NCBI GenBank assembly: GCA_019309945.1
Contig: JAFDFH010000118.1
Span: 1-7,539, forward strand
Reading direction: 5' to 3'
DNA: 7,539 bases
Source of the DNA: Deltaproteobacteria bacterium
Lineage (GTDB): Bacteria > Desulfobacterota > Desulfobacteria > Desulfobacterales > JAFDFH01
Shown: positions 1 to 6,262 of the stretch, one piece after another
How the letters are laid out: each line of letters begins with the position of its first letter
How positions within the stretch are numbered: position 1 is the first letter of the stretch
The notes under the pieces: generated by a model
Told to the model about the DNA's origin: nothing
Seen by the model: the letters and a program-made list of their open reading frames with translations, nothing else
Databases searched by the model: none
Position numbers and translations under genes: made by a program

Positions 1-50
1 TCAACTGGTTAGATTGTTTATAACCTGAACCATACTTTGATATAGAATGA

Positions 51-98
51 AAAATCGTTTCATATTATGAAATTTATTTCATAATATGAAACGATTTT
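51..98. promoter_or_regulatory. Perfect 22-bp hairpin made of two palindromic operator-like boxes
   Basis: Bases 51-72 and 77-98 are exact reverse complements separated by a 4-nt TTTA spacer. Each arm also contains its own palindrome: TTTCATATTATGAAA in the left arm and TTTCATAATATGAAA in the right. The site can therefore be read as two tandem operators for a dimeric regulator, or as one long hairpin. There is no U-tract, so it is not a normal intrinsic terminator. No gene starts close by on the right, so the regulated gene, if any, would lie to the left of the window. The regulator family is not identified. Confidence 0.6.
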
Positions 99-150
99 CG
101 CACCATTTATGCGATAAAAGATCAAAGATTATTTACTTACTGATAGTTAA

Positions 151-178
151 TGCCTGAACGAAAACTGCTACTTTCCCC
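151..178 (+). repeat. 28-bp inverted repeat, left arm (partner 7119-7146)
   Basis: Bases 151-178 match the reverse complement of 7119-7146 at 27 of 28 positions; the shared core is TGCCTGAACGAAAACTGCTA. A GATAGT hexamer lies just outside both copies, so the homology continues a little with a 3-base difference. The first 16 bases are seen again at 7201-7216, inside the 70-bp tandem duplication. This is best called a dispersed repeat of unknown nature. Confidence 0.75.
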
Positions 179-197
179 TTTAGGGGTCTGGGTTAAA

Positions 198-230
198 AAA
201 AAGCAGGGTTTATTAAAAACCCTGCTTTTT
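198..230. terminator. Bidirectional rho-independent terminator
   Basis: The 14-bp arms 198-211 and 217-230 are perfectly complementary around a 5-nt loop. The GC-rich core is GCAGGG/CCCTGC, flanked by A-runs on the left and T-runs on the right. On the minus strand the hairpin is followed by eight Ts (bases 195-202 are A on the plus strand), so it can end leftward transcripts from the pilZ-type operon. On the plus strand it is followed by five Ts and could end a rightward transcript entering from outside the window. A mobile-type repeat now lies between it and the leftward operon. Confidence 0.85.
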
Positions 231-293
231 CTATTTGGTTGAGCCGTTACCCTGATTGAGTTCGGAGTTGTTCAACCCTGTATTAGATATTTG

Positions 294-435
294 GAGACCT
301 TTGCAAAACGCCCCTTTTTGCCCAATTTCTATGTCATGCTCAAATTTTAATCCTCAAAATACTAAATGTATTCCTGTGGTTAAAATTTTCGCCTTCCTTA
401 AACTTGAACAAAAATGGTCATTTTTCAAAGGTCTC
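294..435 (+). mobile_element. Fold-back MITE-like element, copy 1 (intact, 142 bp)
   Basis: The ends read GAGACCTTTGCAAAA on the left and, reverse-complemented, GAGACCTTTGAAAAA on the right. A 5-bp direct repeat ATTTG flanks the element exactly (289-293 and 436-440), consistent with a target duplication. The whole element is an imperfect inverted repeat. The two halves pair from the ends through a TTTTTG/CAAAAA block and an AAATTTTAA/TTAAAATTT block to a central AATAC-TAAAT-GTATT hairpin. It has no coding capacity of its own. The first 118 bases match copy 2 with about nine differences by eye. The termini resemble those of some IS5-type elements from memory, which is not verified. Confidence 0.82.
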
Positions 436-492
436 ATTTGGTATGTATTGGCTACATCTGTATTTACCTACCGTTAAGAGGTTGATAACCTT

Positions 493-639
493 CTACTTTT
501 TTCTTCTTTCTTCATCACTTCTTCTGAATCTTAAACTTCGTCTTTCAGGTCCATTATATGAAGAAGTTCCACCTTTTCTGCGGTCTCCTCCTGAGCGTCT
601 ATCTTTATGCTTTCTATCTTTTTTCCCTTTTTCATTCAT
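493..639 (-). CDS. Small basic RRSGxDRR/ERR-motif protein (48 aa) downstream of PilZ gene
   Basis: This short ORF starts at ATG 637-639 and stops at TAG 493-495, giving 48 residues. An AGAGG Shine-Dalgarno lies 6 nt upstream, and the start is 15 bp after the stop of the PilZ gene on the same strand, so the two probably share a transcript. The protein is almost entirely charged or small residues. It contains RRSGGDRR (14-21), PERR (31-34) and DEERRKK at the C-terminus (42-48), with no membrane segment. These blocks match the PilZ neighbour's head: RRSGYDRR (14-21), FERR (31-34) and DEERRKK (36-42). DNA coding for the last block is nearly identical in the two genes (497-525 and 1016-1044, 28 of 29). 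It looks like a free-standing copy of the PilZ N-terminal tail. Function is unknown; binding to nucleic acid, to the PilZ protein or to an acidic partner would be inference. A decaying duplicate is the main alternative. Confidence 0.68.
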   Translation of the reverse strand: MNEKGKKDRKHKDRRSGGDRRKGGTSSYNGPERRSLRFRRSDEERRKK

Positions 640-654
640 TTATAGCCTCTGGTA

Positions 655-1140
655 TTAAGTCCAGTCCAAGGTATGGTTTGCAAGGAAATAATCTAACTTG
701 GCTTTTTGGTCTGCTGTTAATTTCTTAAACTTCACGCCATATCGTCTCACGATGATAGTACTAAATGTCGGTTTGCTATTGATTTCGGTATCTGAAACCG
801 TCTTGAAAGGAATCTGGTCTATGGTGAAACCGCCTCCAGATAAAAATATTCCCAAATCAGAATAGGCTTGTGATTTTCCTGCGTTTATAAAACATCGAAT
901 TGAAAGCCCTCTTTGACTTATATCTAAAAGTTGTCCAATATCTATTTCGGATTCGGTCCTGAGCTTAACAAAAGTAAGGTCCTTTACTCGAAATCGTTTG
1001 AATTTCCTCTTGTCTTTTTTTCTTCTTTCTTCATCACCTCTTCTCTCAAAACCCCAGTGTTTAGAATCAACGAGCATCCTGCGGTCATAACCTGATCGTC
1101 TACCTGAAATTTTGGCATAGTCATGATAATTGGTTTCCAT
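655..1140 (-). CDS. PilZ-domain protein with Arg-rich N-terminal tail
   Basis: The product is a cytoplasmic protein of 161 residues that probably binds the second messenger c-di-GMP. Both family motifs are visible: RxxxR at 45-49 (RKFKR, with a further Arg at 51) and the D/NxSxxG motif at 73-78 (DISQRG). The rest of the beta-barrel runs to about residue 155, including IPFKTVSD (110-117) and RRYGVKF (132-138). Residues 12-45 form a charged tail (RRSGYDRR, FERR, DEERRKK) before the domain. No output domain is present, so it is a stand-alone adaptor whose target cannot be told from sequence. The ATG at 1138-1140 is preceded by TTAGGAGACC, a strong ribosome site. The 48-residue gene follows after 15 bp. 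An overlapping frame at 984-1190 is a shadow. PilZ identification is confident; the process controlled (motility, surface polymers or other) is not known. Confidence 0.9.
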   Translation of the reverse strand: METNYHDYAKISGRRSGYDRRMLVDSKHWGFERRGDEERRKKDKRKFKRFRVKDLTFVKLRTESEIDIGQLLDISQRGLSIRCFINAGKSQAYSDLGIFLSGGGFTIDQIPFKTVSDTEINSKPTFSTIIVRRYGVKFKKLTADQKAKLDYFLANHTLDWT

Positions 1141-1506
1141 TTTGGTCTCCTAATCTTTCTCATGAACCCTGCAATACTCGACAAACTCAAATTTTATTAG
1201 GTATACGCAAAAATCATACAAAATTAGCAGATTATATTGACTACTATTGATTTCAGATGGTTAGCCATACATCCGGATGAACCGTTTATGTAATTATGTA
1301 ATCCATTTACCAGTTATTGTGTAATTCATTTCACAATTGGAGATAAATACAGGGTTAGTCTAAATAAATCCCTTTGTTCTTAATCCGGACACGCCGGCTG
1401 GAGCGAAGCGGAAATCCCGCTTTAGCAGGGAACCCAACATATCGCCAGGTTATAGCGGTTTTATATATATCGTAAAGCAAAGGACGCAATGATTTTTTAT
1501 TTATCG
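1141..1506. other. Intergenic region upstream of the PilZ operon
   Basis: No gene is supported in this 366-bp stretch. It must contain the leftward promoter of the PilZ operon, but I find no box pair better than a weak TTGTAT / TAATAA candidate near 1200. Bases 1316-1337 form an imperfect 22-bp dyad (ATTGTG...CACAAT, 9 of 11 pairs), a possible operator. A short GC-rich patch near 1386-1434 carries a small AGCGG/CCGCT hairpin (1407-1421) in otherwise AT-rich DNA and may be a relic repeat. Its origin is unclear. Confidence 0.5.
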
Positions 1507-1649
1507 GAGCCAGTTTACAAACGTTTCAGTTTGTTCAAGTTCAAGGAAGGCGATAATTTTAACCACAGGAATACATTACCGTATTTTGAGGATTAAAATT
1601 TGAGCCTGACACAGAAATTGGGCCAAAAGGGGCATTTTGCAAAGGTCTC
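1507..1649 (-). mobile_element. Fold-back MITE-like element, copy 2 (one end decayed)
   Basis: Read on the minus strand, this begins with a perfect GAGACCTTTGCAAAA end (bases 1635-1649). It follows copy 1 for about 118 bases with only about nine differences by eye, including a one-base insertion in the central loop. The far end (1507 side, reading GAGCCAGTTTACAAAC) is a degraded version of the terminal repeat, so the total length is 143 bp, essentially that of copy 1. No target duplication is recognisable. The intact end lies one base from the ATG of the transposase pseudogene at 1651. Confidence 0.75.
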
Positions 1650-1650
1650 A

Positions 1651-1931
1651 ATGAGCAAGCGATTCAAGAAATTATCACACTCGATTTATAAATGCAAATA
1701 CCATCTTGGGTGTTGTTAAAAATATCAGCACAGGATATTTAAAGATGAGCTTAAGAGATATACTGGACGTCAGATATATTTCCCATGCGGACAGGAAGAT
1801 TTGGTTTAAATGCCGGCGTTAAATATCCAGGTGGATTATATCCATTTTATGATTCGATTCCACCAAAGTATTCGGTATCATCGGTGAGAGGATTTCTAAA
1901 AGGGCAGTTGGCATCGAGGCTGTTTCAACTT
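1651..1931 (+). pseudogene. Decayed IS200/IS605-family transposase (tnpA) fragment
   Basis: Conceptual translation from ATG 1651 starts MSKRFKKLSHSIYKCKYHLG, the classic opening of Y1 (HUH) transposases of the IS200/IS605 family. It then hits a TAA, continues in frame through IFKDELKRYTGRQIYFPCGQ and NIQVDYIHFMI, and has another TAA in between. After a frameshift near 1855-1865 the next frame gives PPKYSVSSVRGFLKGQLASR and ends at TAG 1932-1934, on top of the CDF gene's 3' end. The HUH pair, normally HVH in DHVHL, reads YIH here, so one metal-binding His is lost. The C-terminal part with the catalytic Tyr is absent. It is non-functional. The usual upstream end hairpin has been replaced by repeat copy 2. 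Confidence 0.85.
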
Positions 1932-2821
1932 TAGATCTCTTTCATCCGGCAGGCCTCATCTTCGCACTCTACTTCTATGGCCGTGTGTTCAAAATCCATT
2001 CCTTCCATCAGGGCATTGATTTCTTTTCTCACACGCTGGACATCTTCAATGGTTGATTCCGACTCAATTACCACATGTGTAGTGAGAACATGATGCTCAC
2101 CGTCCAGAGACCAAACATGCAGATGATGAATGGATCGTATCTTGTCAATCGCCAGGATTTTATTTTCGAGTGTACTGACATCAATACCTTCGGGAACGGC
2201 CTGCATGAAAAGGACCAGTGTCTTCTTCAAATTGCGGACAACATTATAAAGGACATAGGTGGTAATCAGAACGGACAATATGGGGTCGAGAATGTATATC
2301 TCTTTAAACAACAGGACGATGCTTACGACCAGAACGGCAATCCACCCTAAAAGGTCTTCCAGCAAGTGCCAGGCAACCATCCGGGCATTTAATGATTTAC
2401 TCCTGCTGACCCGTAAAGCAGCAATTCCGTTTACGAGGATACCGCCGACCGCTAAAAGAGCCATACCTTTGGCATCGGCCTGTTCCGGTCGAATGATCCT
2501 CGGAATCGCTTCCGATAAAATAATCAAAGACCCGACAATCAAAATAATGGTGTTCGCCAAGGCACCCAACATGGAAAATCGCCGGTATCCGTAGGAATAT
2601 TTTTTATCCTTTTCTTTTTGGGAATACTTTTCCAAATACCAGGCTAATCCGAGGGAGAGACTATCTCCCAGATCGTGTAAGGCATCTGAAAGAATGGCCA
2701 CGCTGTTTGTCCATATACCTCCGGTTATTTCGATAAGGGTAAAGGTAAGATTAAGAAAAAAGGCGAACCGGATACTGCGGGTGTTTTGGTGAGCGTGGGG
2801 GTGGGATTGTTGATGTGCCAT
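1931..2821 (-). CDS. CDF-family zinc/divalent cation efflux transporter
   Basis: The 296-residue product belongs to the cation diffusion facilitator family: inner-membrane proteins that export Zn2+ or similar ions in exchange for protons. It has a His-rich N-terminus (MAHQQSHPHAHQ), six predicted membrane segments between about 16 and 192, and a cytoplasmic C-terminal domain with HHLHVWSLDGEHH (232-244). The transport site shows H49xxxD53 in segment 2 and H152xxxD156 in segment 5. This HxxxD/HxxxD pair is typical of CzcD/ZitB-like zinc transporters, unlike the DxxxD of the iron/manganese group. C286 and C291 near the end may add a metal contact. The start at 2819-2821 has only a weak ribosome site, but the N-terminus fits the family. 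No metal regulator lies next to it. A 218-bp gap separates it from the upstream EamA gene, so it is probably a separate transcript. Confidence 0.92.
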   Translation of the reverse strand: MAHQQSHPHAHQNTRSIRFAFFLNLTFTLIEITGGIWTNSVAILSDALHDLGDSLSLGLAWYLEKYSQKEKDKKYSYGYRRFSMLGALANTIILIVGSLIILSEAIPRIIRPEQADAKGMALLAVGGILVNGIAALRVSRSKSLNARMVAWHLLEDLLGWIAVLVVSIVLLFKEIYILDPILSVLITTYVLYNVVRNLKKTLVLFMQAVPEGIDVSTLENKILAIDKIRSIHHLHVWSLDGEHHVLTTHVVIESESTIEDVQRVRKEINALMEGMDFEHTAIEVECEDEACRMKEI

Positions 2822-2929
2822 AATTATTAATCCACAGATTTTGCAGATTACACCGATTTCGATGAAAAGGCGATAAATGTTGCGAAATCTATCGGGTTAA
2901 ATTCCCTGGTTCCGATTTGTAAAATCAGA

Positions 2930-2946
2930 CGTTTTGCAAAGGTCTC
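2930..2946 (-). repeat. Solo terminal repeat of the fold-back family
   Basis: The reverse complement of this site is GAGACCTTTGCAAAACG, identical over all 17 bases to the left end of copy 1. The element's core does not continue on either side. It is therefore either a deletion remnant of a fold-back copy or one end of a larger, lost insertion sequence using the same termini. It lies between the CDF and EamA genes. Confidence 0.65.
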
Positions 2947-3039
2947 ATGACTTTTCATTCATACACGTGTTGTGTACGATATCCATGTCGTCCAAGGCAA
3001 TACATTTTAATGCTCTGATCCGTCTGTGTGGGTTTGTGG

Positions 3040-3996
3040 CTAATATTCTTTACTTTCACGCCTGGTTTGTACCCGAATCACTTCCGGTGCTTTTTCATCG
3101 TACTCCTGCTTTAACTGCAGCAGTATGATGGAAGTGACGACCAACATAGCGCCCAAAATCTGCAGCCCTTCCATAATTTCATTAAGAAATACATAGGAAA
3201 ACACACCTGCGGTAATTGGTTCGATGGTAGCTGTAATGCTTGCGCGGGTGGAACGTATCAGGTTGATGCCTTCAAGATAGAGCCCAAAGGGGAGAAGGGT
3301 CCCAAAAATCCCGATATACAAAATCCATCCCCATTCCACAAAAGCGTATGCATGGGTAAAAGCTTCCAGAGGGGGGTGCAGAATGTTCCATACGATGACG
3401 GCAAAAAACAAGGCGTAAAAGAGGACCGTCCACGGATTATATCGACGCATGCCATATTCACCATGAACGGAGTACCATGCAAATGTTACTGCGGATAAAA
3501 GGCCGCTAACGATTCCGGCCAAATTCATGGAAAGAATCTCAAGGTTATAAGCGCCGACAACAAGATAACACCCGGTTGTGGCGCCAATCAAAGCAAAACA
3601 GGTCATACTGTTTAGCCGGTCACGGGAAAAAATGACTGAATGTAAGGCAATTAGGATCGGTGCCAGATATTGAAGTAATATGGCAGCAGCAACATGGATT
3701 CTACTGATCGCAAAAAGATACGTGAATTGGACACCGGCCATCCCAACAACCCCTAATACAATGAAATAGACAATATCATGACGGGATATTTTCAGCATTT
3801 TGGGATTATGGATGAACAGAAAGAAAAAAAGGGAAACAGCCGAAATGGTCAGGCGAAGCTGTACCAGTTGAAAAGGGGTTATCCCATTATTAAACAAAAA
3901 CTTTGCCGCTGACCCGGAAATTGCCCAGAGGATGGCTGCAAGAACGACATAAACATATCCTTGCCTGGGGATTTTACTTGGTTTGTTTGAATTCAT
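3040..3996 (-). CDS. EamA/DMT-superfamily transporter
   Basis: The 318-residue product has ten predicted membrane segments arranged as two EamA repeats (about 15-148 and 157-294). Typical repeat endings are visible: IHVAAAILLQYLAPILIAL (100-118) in the first and STRASITATIEPITAGVFSY (249-268) followed by FLNE (270-273) in the second. Such drug/metabolite transporters export amino acids or other small metabolites across the inner membrane; the substrate cannot be read from sequence. The C-terminal 25 residues are a charged cytoplasmic tail. ATG 3994-3996 is the first start after an in-frame stop, but no clear Shine-Dalgarno precedes it. A possible leftward promoter is TTTACA (4099-4104), a 17-bp spacer and TATATG (4076-4081), which is weak. 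The gene is divergent from the DUF362 gene across a 221-bp gap. Confidence 0.9.
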   Translation of the reverse strand: MNSNKPSKIPRQGYVYVVLAAILWAISGSAAKFLFNNGITPFQLVQLRLTISAVSLFFFLFIHNPKMLKISRHDIVYFIVLGVVGMAGVQFTYLFAISRIHVAAAILLQYLAPILIALHSVIFSRDRLNSMTCFALIGATTGCYLVVGAYNLEILSMNLAGIVSGLLSAVTFAWYSVHGEYGMRRYNPWTVLFYALFFAVIVWNILHPPLEAFTHAYAFVEWGWILYIGIFGTLLPFGLYLEGINLIRSTRASITATIEPITAGVFSYVFLNEIMEGLQILGAMLVVTSIILLQLKQEYDEKAPEVIRVQTRRESKEY

Positions 3997-4217
3997 TATT
4001 TCAGCACAATGTCGAAAAATCCTGACATATCCTGTTCAATTCAATTCATATCTTCTGATAATCAAAAGAAGTTTGCATATAACAAATGCGATTTTATTTG
4101 TAAACGCGTTTTCATTGATATACACACCGGGCGGTTCCATAAAAAAATATTTACAGGCACCACCCCCATGTCTCGCAGATCGGGGTTGCGCCGGATGCTG
4201 AGATCACAGAGGTTTTG

Positions 4218-5342
4218 ATGTCTGAAGTTATTTTTACGAACGCCGATTATCATTATGAAACGCTGAAACCAAAACTCTTTGGGATGCTTGACGTCATTGG
4301 CGGGCACCTGATTAAAAAAGAATCCCGTGTCCTCATAAAACCGAATCTTCTTTTACCTGCAAAGCCTGAAAAGGCAATCCTCACCCATCCTCTTGTTGTA
4401 AAGGCAGTTGCTGAATACGTTTTGTGGAAGGGCGGTCGTCCACATATTGCGGACAGTCCAGCACTGGGGACTTTTACAAAGATACTCAGAGACGGTGGCT
4501 ATAAAACCGCTTTTAAAGGTTTTGATGTTGAATTCAAGATGTTCACCGGATCGGTGAAGGTTGATGTTGGCAAGCCGTTCGGTCAAATCGACATCGCTAA
4601 GGAGGTGTTTGAGGCCGATGTGGTGATAAACCTTGCAAAACTAAAAACGCATGCTCAGATGCTACTGACATTAGGCGTAAAAAATATGTTCGGCTGTGTT
4701 GTCGGATTTCAAAAGCCGGAGTGGCATTTAAGATGCGGAATCGACATGAATATGTTCGCCCGGCTCCTTGTCCGGATCTATTATGCCATTAACCCGGCGA
4801 TTACAATCGTCGATGGAATTTTAGCCCTTCAAGGCAATGGTCCAGGCAACAGCGGAACCCCAAGACATTTAGGAATACTCGCAGGTGGCAGAGATGCCAC
4901 GGCGGTCGATATGGCGATTTGCAGCCTGTTAGGGTTGGATCCGGATAAGCTTCCGACAATTTCGGCGGCCAAAAAATTGGGAATGGTGAATGCTACGGTG
5001 TTTTACAGCGGGGATTTTCAAAGGGTTGAAAATTTTATCTTTCCCACCATGGGGTCGCTTGTCTTTGGGCCGCGAATGTTCCACAGATTTATGCGAAAGC
5101 ACATGATCCAGAGACCCGTCGTCGACAATCGACGGTGTAAATTGTGTGGGGAATGCTGGCAGTTTTGCCCTGTAAAGGCAATTGATCGGGATGATACACG
5201 CATTGATTTTGATTATAACAGATGTATCCGCTGCTACTGTTGCATCGAAATATGCCCCCATGGTGCCCTCCACGCAGCAAAGACCGTGCCCGGACGGCTG
5301 TTGCACAAAGCAAAAAACACCTGGGAAAGATTTCGAAGTTGA
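4218..5342 (+). CDS. DUF362 protein with C-terminal 2x[4Fe-4S] ferredoxin domain
   Basis: The product has 374 residues and no signal peptide. The first 290 or so form a DUF362 domain, with KPNLL (41-45), THP (56-58), IADSPALG (77-84), NLAKLKTHAQ (138-147), GVKNMFG (153-159) and DGILALQGNGPG (199-210). The C-terminus is a bacterial-type ferredoxin with two complete CxxCxxCxxxCP motifs: C307/310/313/317 and C336/339/342/346, plus an extra C341. It should carry two [4Fe-4S] clusters and take part in electron transfer. The biochemical role of DUF362 itself is unknown to me, though the fusion is common in anaerobes. I chose ATG 4218 because AGAGG lies 5 nt upstream; the TTG just before it is in frame but too close to that site. 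ssb follows in the same direction after 152 bp, with its own likely promoter. Confidence 0.9.
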   Translation: MSEVIFTNADYHYETLKPKLFGMLDVIGGHLIKKESRVLIKPNLLLPAKPEKAILTHPLVVKAVAEYVLWKGGRPHIADSPALGTFTKILRDGGYKTAFKGFDVEFKMFTGSVKVDVGKPFGQIDIAKEVFEADVVINLAKLKTHAQMLLTLGVKNMFGCVVGFQKPEWHLRCGIDMNMFARLLVRIYYAINPAITIVDGILALQGNGPGNSGTPRHLGILAGGRDATAVDMAICSLLGLDPDKLPTISAAKKLGMVNATVFYSGDFQRVENFIFPTMGSLVFGPRMFHRFMRKHMIQRPVVDNRRCKLCGECWQFCPVKAIDRDDTRIDFDYNRCIRCYCCIEICPHGALHAAKTVPGRLLHKAKNTWERFRS

Positions 5343-5348
5343 TCGTTT

Positions 5349-5417
5349 ATACTCAAGTTTCAGATCAAAACCAATTCGGCTTCTTGACGTGTTGACATAT
5401 TGATCTGATTTGAGTAT
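5349..5417. repeat. Interrupted inverted repeat between DUF362 gene and ssb
   Basis: Bases 5349-5368 and 5400-5417 form an inverted repeat with two extra bases on the left arm: ATACTCAA pairs with TTGAGTAT and TCAGATCAA with TTGATCTGA. The loop is about 31 nt. No U-tract follows, so it is not a standard terminator. The right arm fills the spacer of the putative ssb promoter, so the repeat could be an operator or a structure that affects start of transcription. Confidence 0.6.
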
Positions 5418-5420
5418 CTA
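5392..5420 (+). promoter_or_regulatory. Candidate sigma70-type promoter for ssb
   Basis: A perfect TTGACA (5392-5397) is followed, after exactly 17 bp, by TATCTA (5415-5420), a weak -10 box lacking the final T. A second TTGACG lies 9 bp before the first box. The leader to the ssb start would be about 70 nt. The overlap with the inverted repeat at 5349-5417 is notable. The -35 is good and the -10 is doubtful. Confidence 0.4.
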
Positions 5421-5494
5421 TCATCAACTTGGTCCACGCCAACAAAAATCTACAATCCATAAATTCCAAAATTTTGACAGAAGGGGATGAAAAA

Positions 5495-5920
5495 ATGATT
5501 AACAAGGTGATTCTGGTCGGCAATCTTGGAAGAGATCCTGAAGTCCGGTATACTCCAAGTGGTGTTGCAGTCGCAAATTTTAACATTGCAACAAGTGAAA
5601 AGTGGAAAGACAAAAATACAGGGGAAATGCAAGAGCGAACAGAGTGGCATCGTATTGTCGCCTGGGGAAAACTGGGTGAAATCTGCGGAGAATATCTTTC
5701 AAAAGGAAGGCAGGTTTATATTGAAGGCCGAATCCAAACCAGGGAATGGGAAGACAAGGAAGGCATCAAGAGGTATACCACGGAGATTGTTGCAAATGAG
5801 ATGAAAATGCTCGGGACCAGAGACTCCGGTGAAACAGCAAGACCGTCCACGCCTGTCCAGGCTCCGGAATACGCTGGCCCGCCTCTTCCGGAAAACCAGG
5901 AGGATGATATTCCATTTTGA
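5495..5920 (+). CDS. ssb: Single-stranded DNA-binding protein
   Basis: The 141-residue protein coats single-stranded DNA during replication, recombination and repair and recruits partner enzymes. The OB-fold covers residues 1-107, with the standard opening MINKVILVGNLGRDPEVRYT, then TEWHRIVAWGKLGEICGEYL (49-68), GRQVYIEGRIQTREWEDKEG (71-90) and TTEIVANEMKMLG (95-107). A short Pro-rich linker (about 114-134) leads to the acidic tip EDDIPF (136-141), which binds partner proteins. The linker is brief compared with E. coli SSB (178 residues). The reading frame is open from 5429, but ATG 5495 is clearly the start: it gives the family N-terminus and has AAGGGG 8 nt upstream. Its neighbours are not replication genes. 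The downstream gap to the convergent tatA is 150 bp with no clear terminator. Confidence 0.97.
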   Translation: MINKVILVGNLGRDPEVRYTPSGVAVANFNIATSEKWKDKNTGEMQERTEWHRIVAWGKLGEICGEYLSKGRQVYIEGRIQTREWEDKEGIKRYTTEIVANEMKMLGTRDSGETARPSTPVQAPEYAGPPLPENQEDDIPF

Positions 5921-6070
5921 TTCGGATATGTTTTCGAAAGCGATGCATGCTGAACAGGGTTGAAGGCGATTGAACAAAGTGCCAAAAGAGAGGAATCGGT
6001 TGATCTTCAAACTGCCTGGAGATCCCGTCAACGTTAATATTAAATGCGTTTTGAAAAAAGATGAAAAACG

Positions 6071-6253
6071 TCAGGAATCCTTTCCCTCTTCAATCTTGTT
6101 GGTATCTTCTTTTTCGACCTCTGAAGTCGCTTTTTTGAAATTTCTTATTCCCCTGCCGATGCCTGATCCGATTTCCGGTAATTTGCCGGCCCCGAAAATG
6201 ATCATGATAATAACCAGTATAATGATCAGTTCCGGCATTCCAATTCCAAACAT
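6071..6253 (-). CDS. tatA: Twin-arginine translocase subunit TatA/TatE
   Basis: The 60-residue protein forms the pore component of the Tat system, which exports folded proteins, many of them cofactor-loaded, across the inner membrane. The sequence shows the family plan: a short periplasmic start, one membrane helix (about 6-20) with E8 near its start, the FG hinge at 20-21, KLPEIG (24-29), an amphipathic helix to about 41 (IGRGIRNFKK), then a short acidic tail. It is at the short end of the family's range. ATG 6251-6253 has a near-ideal AGGAGG Shine-Dalgarno, which overlaps the stop codon of the upstream Cys-rich gene. The gap between the two genes is 9 nt, so they are translationally linked. 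No tatB or tatC is in the window, so the rest of the translocase must be encoded elsewhere. Confidence 0.95.
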   Translation of the reverse strand: MFGIGMPELIIILVIIMIIFGAGKLPEIGSGIGRGIRNFKKATSEVEKEDTNKIEEGKDS

Positions 6254-6262
6254 AGAATCCTC

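Larger units (their letters stand above)
1..492. other. Gene-free repeat-rich intergenic region
   Basis: No convincing coding region was found on either strand here. The open frames at 256-477 and 404-658 on the plus strand run through a fold-back repeat and antisense to a small gene, without a good ribosome site. The stretch holds a 48-nt perfect hairpin, one arm of a long-distance inverted repeat, a terminator and a 142-bp mobile-element-like repeat, each listed separately. I see nothing in bases 1-50, 99-150 or 231-288. Bases 482-494 contain a small AGGTT/AACCT dyad that overlaps the end of the small ORF. Confidence 0.7.

Noticed and set aside
256..477. 73-codon open frame on the plus strand
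   Set aside because: It lies almost wholly within fold-back copy 1, where open frames arise by chance; no ribosome site and no family resemblance.
1316..1337. CRP/HcpR-type binding site (ATTGTG...CACAAT)
   Set aside because: The half-sites are two bases further apart than in the TTGTGA-N6-TCACAA consensus, so only a generic dyad can be claimed.
1475..1596. 35-codon ORF starting MIFYLSEP with AAAGGA upstream
   Set aside because: Most of the frame is inside repeat copy 2, so it is probably a chance reading of the repeat.
2075..2594. Two open frames antisense to the CDF gene
   Set aside because: The minus-strand frame encodes a complete CDF transporter with all motifs; these are shadows.
2948..3045. 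About 32-codon open stretch on the minus strand after the EamA stop (contains ALKCIALDDMDIV)
   Set aside because: It looks mildly coding and ends at the solo terminal repeat, but it has no start with a ribosome site and no family match; possibly a gene fragment, too weak to list.
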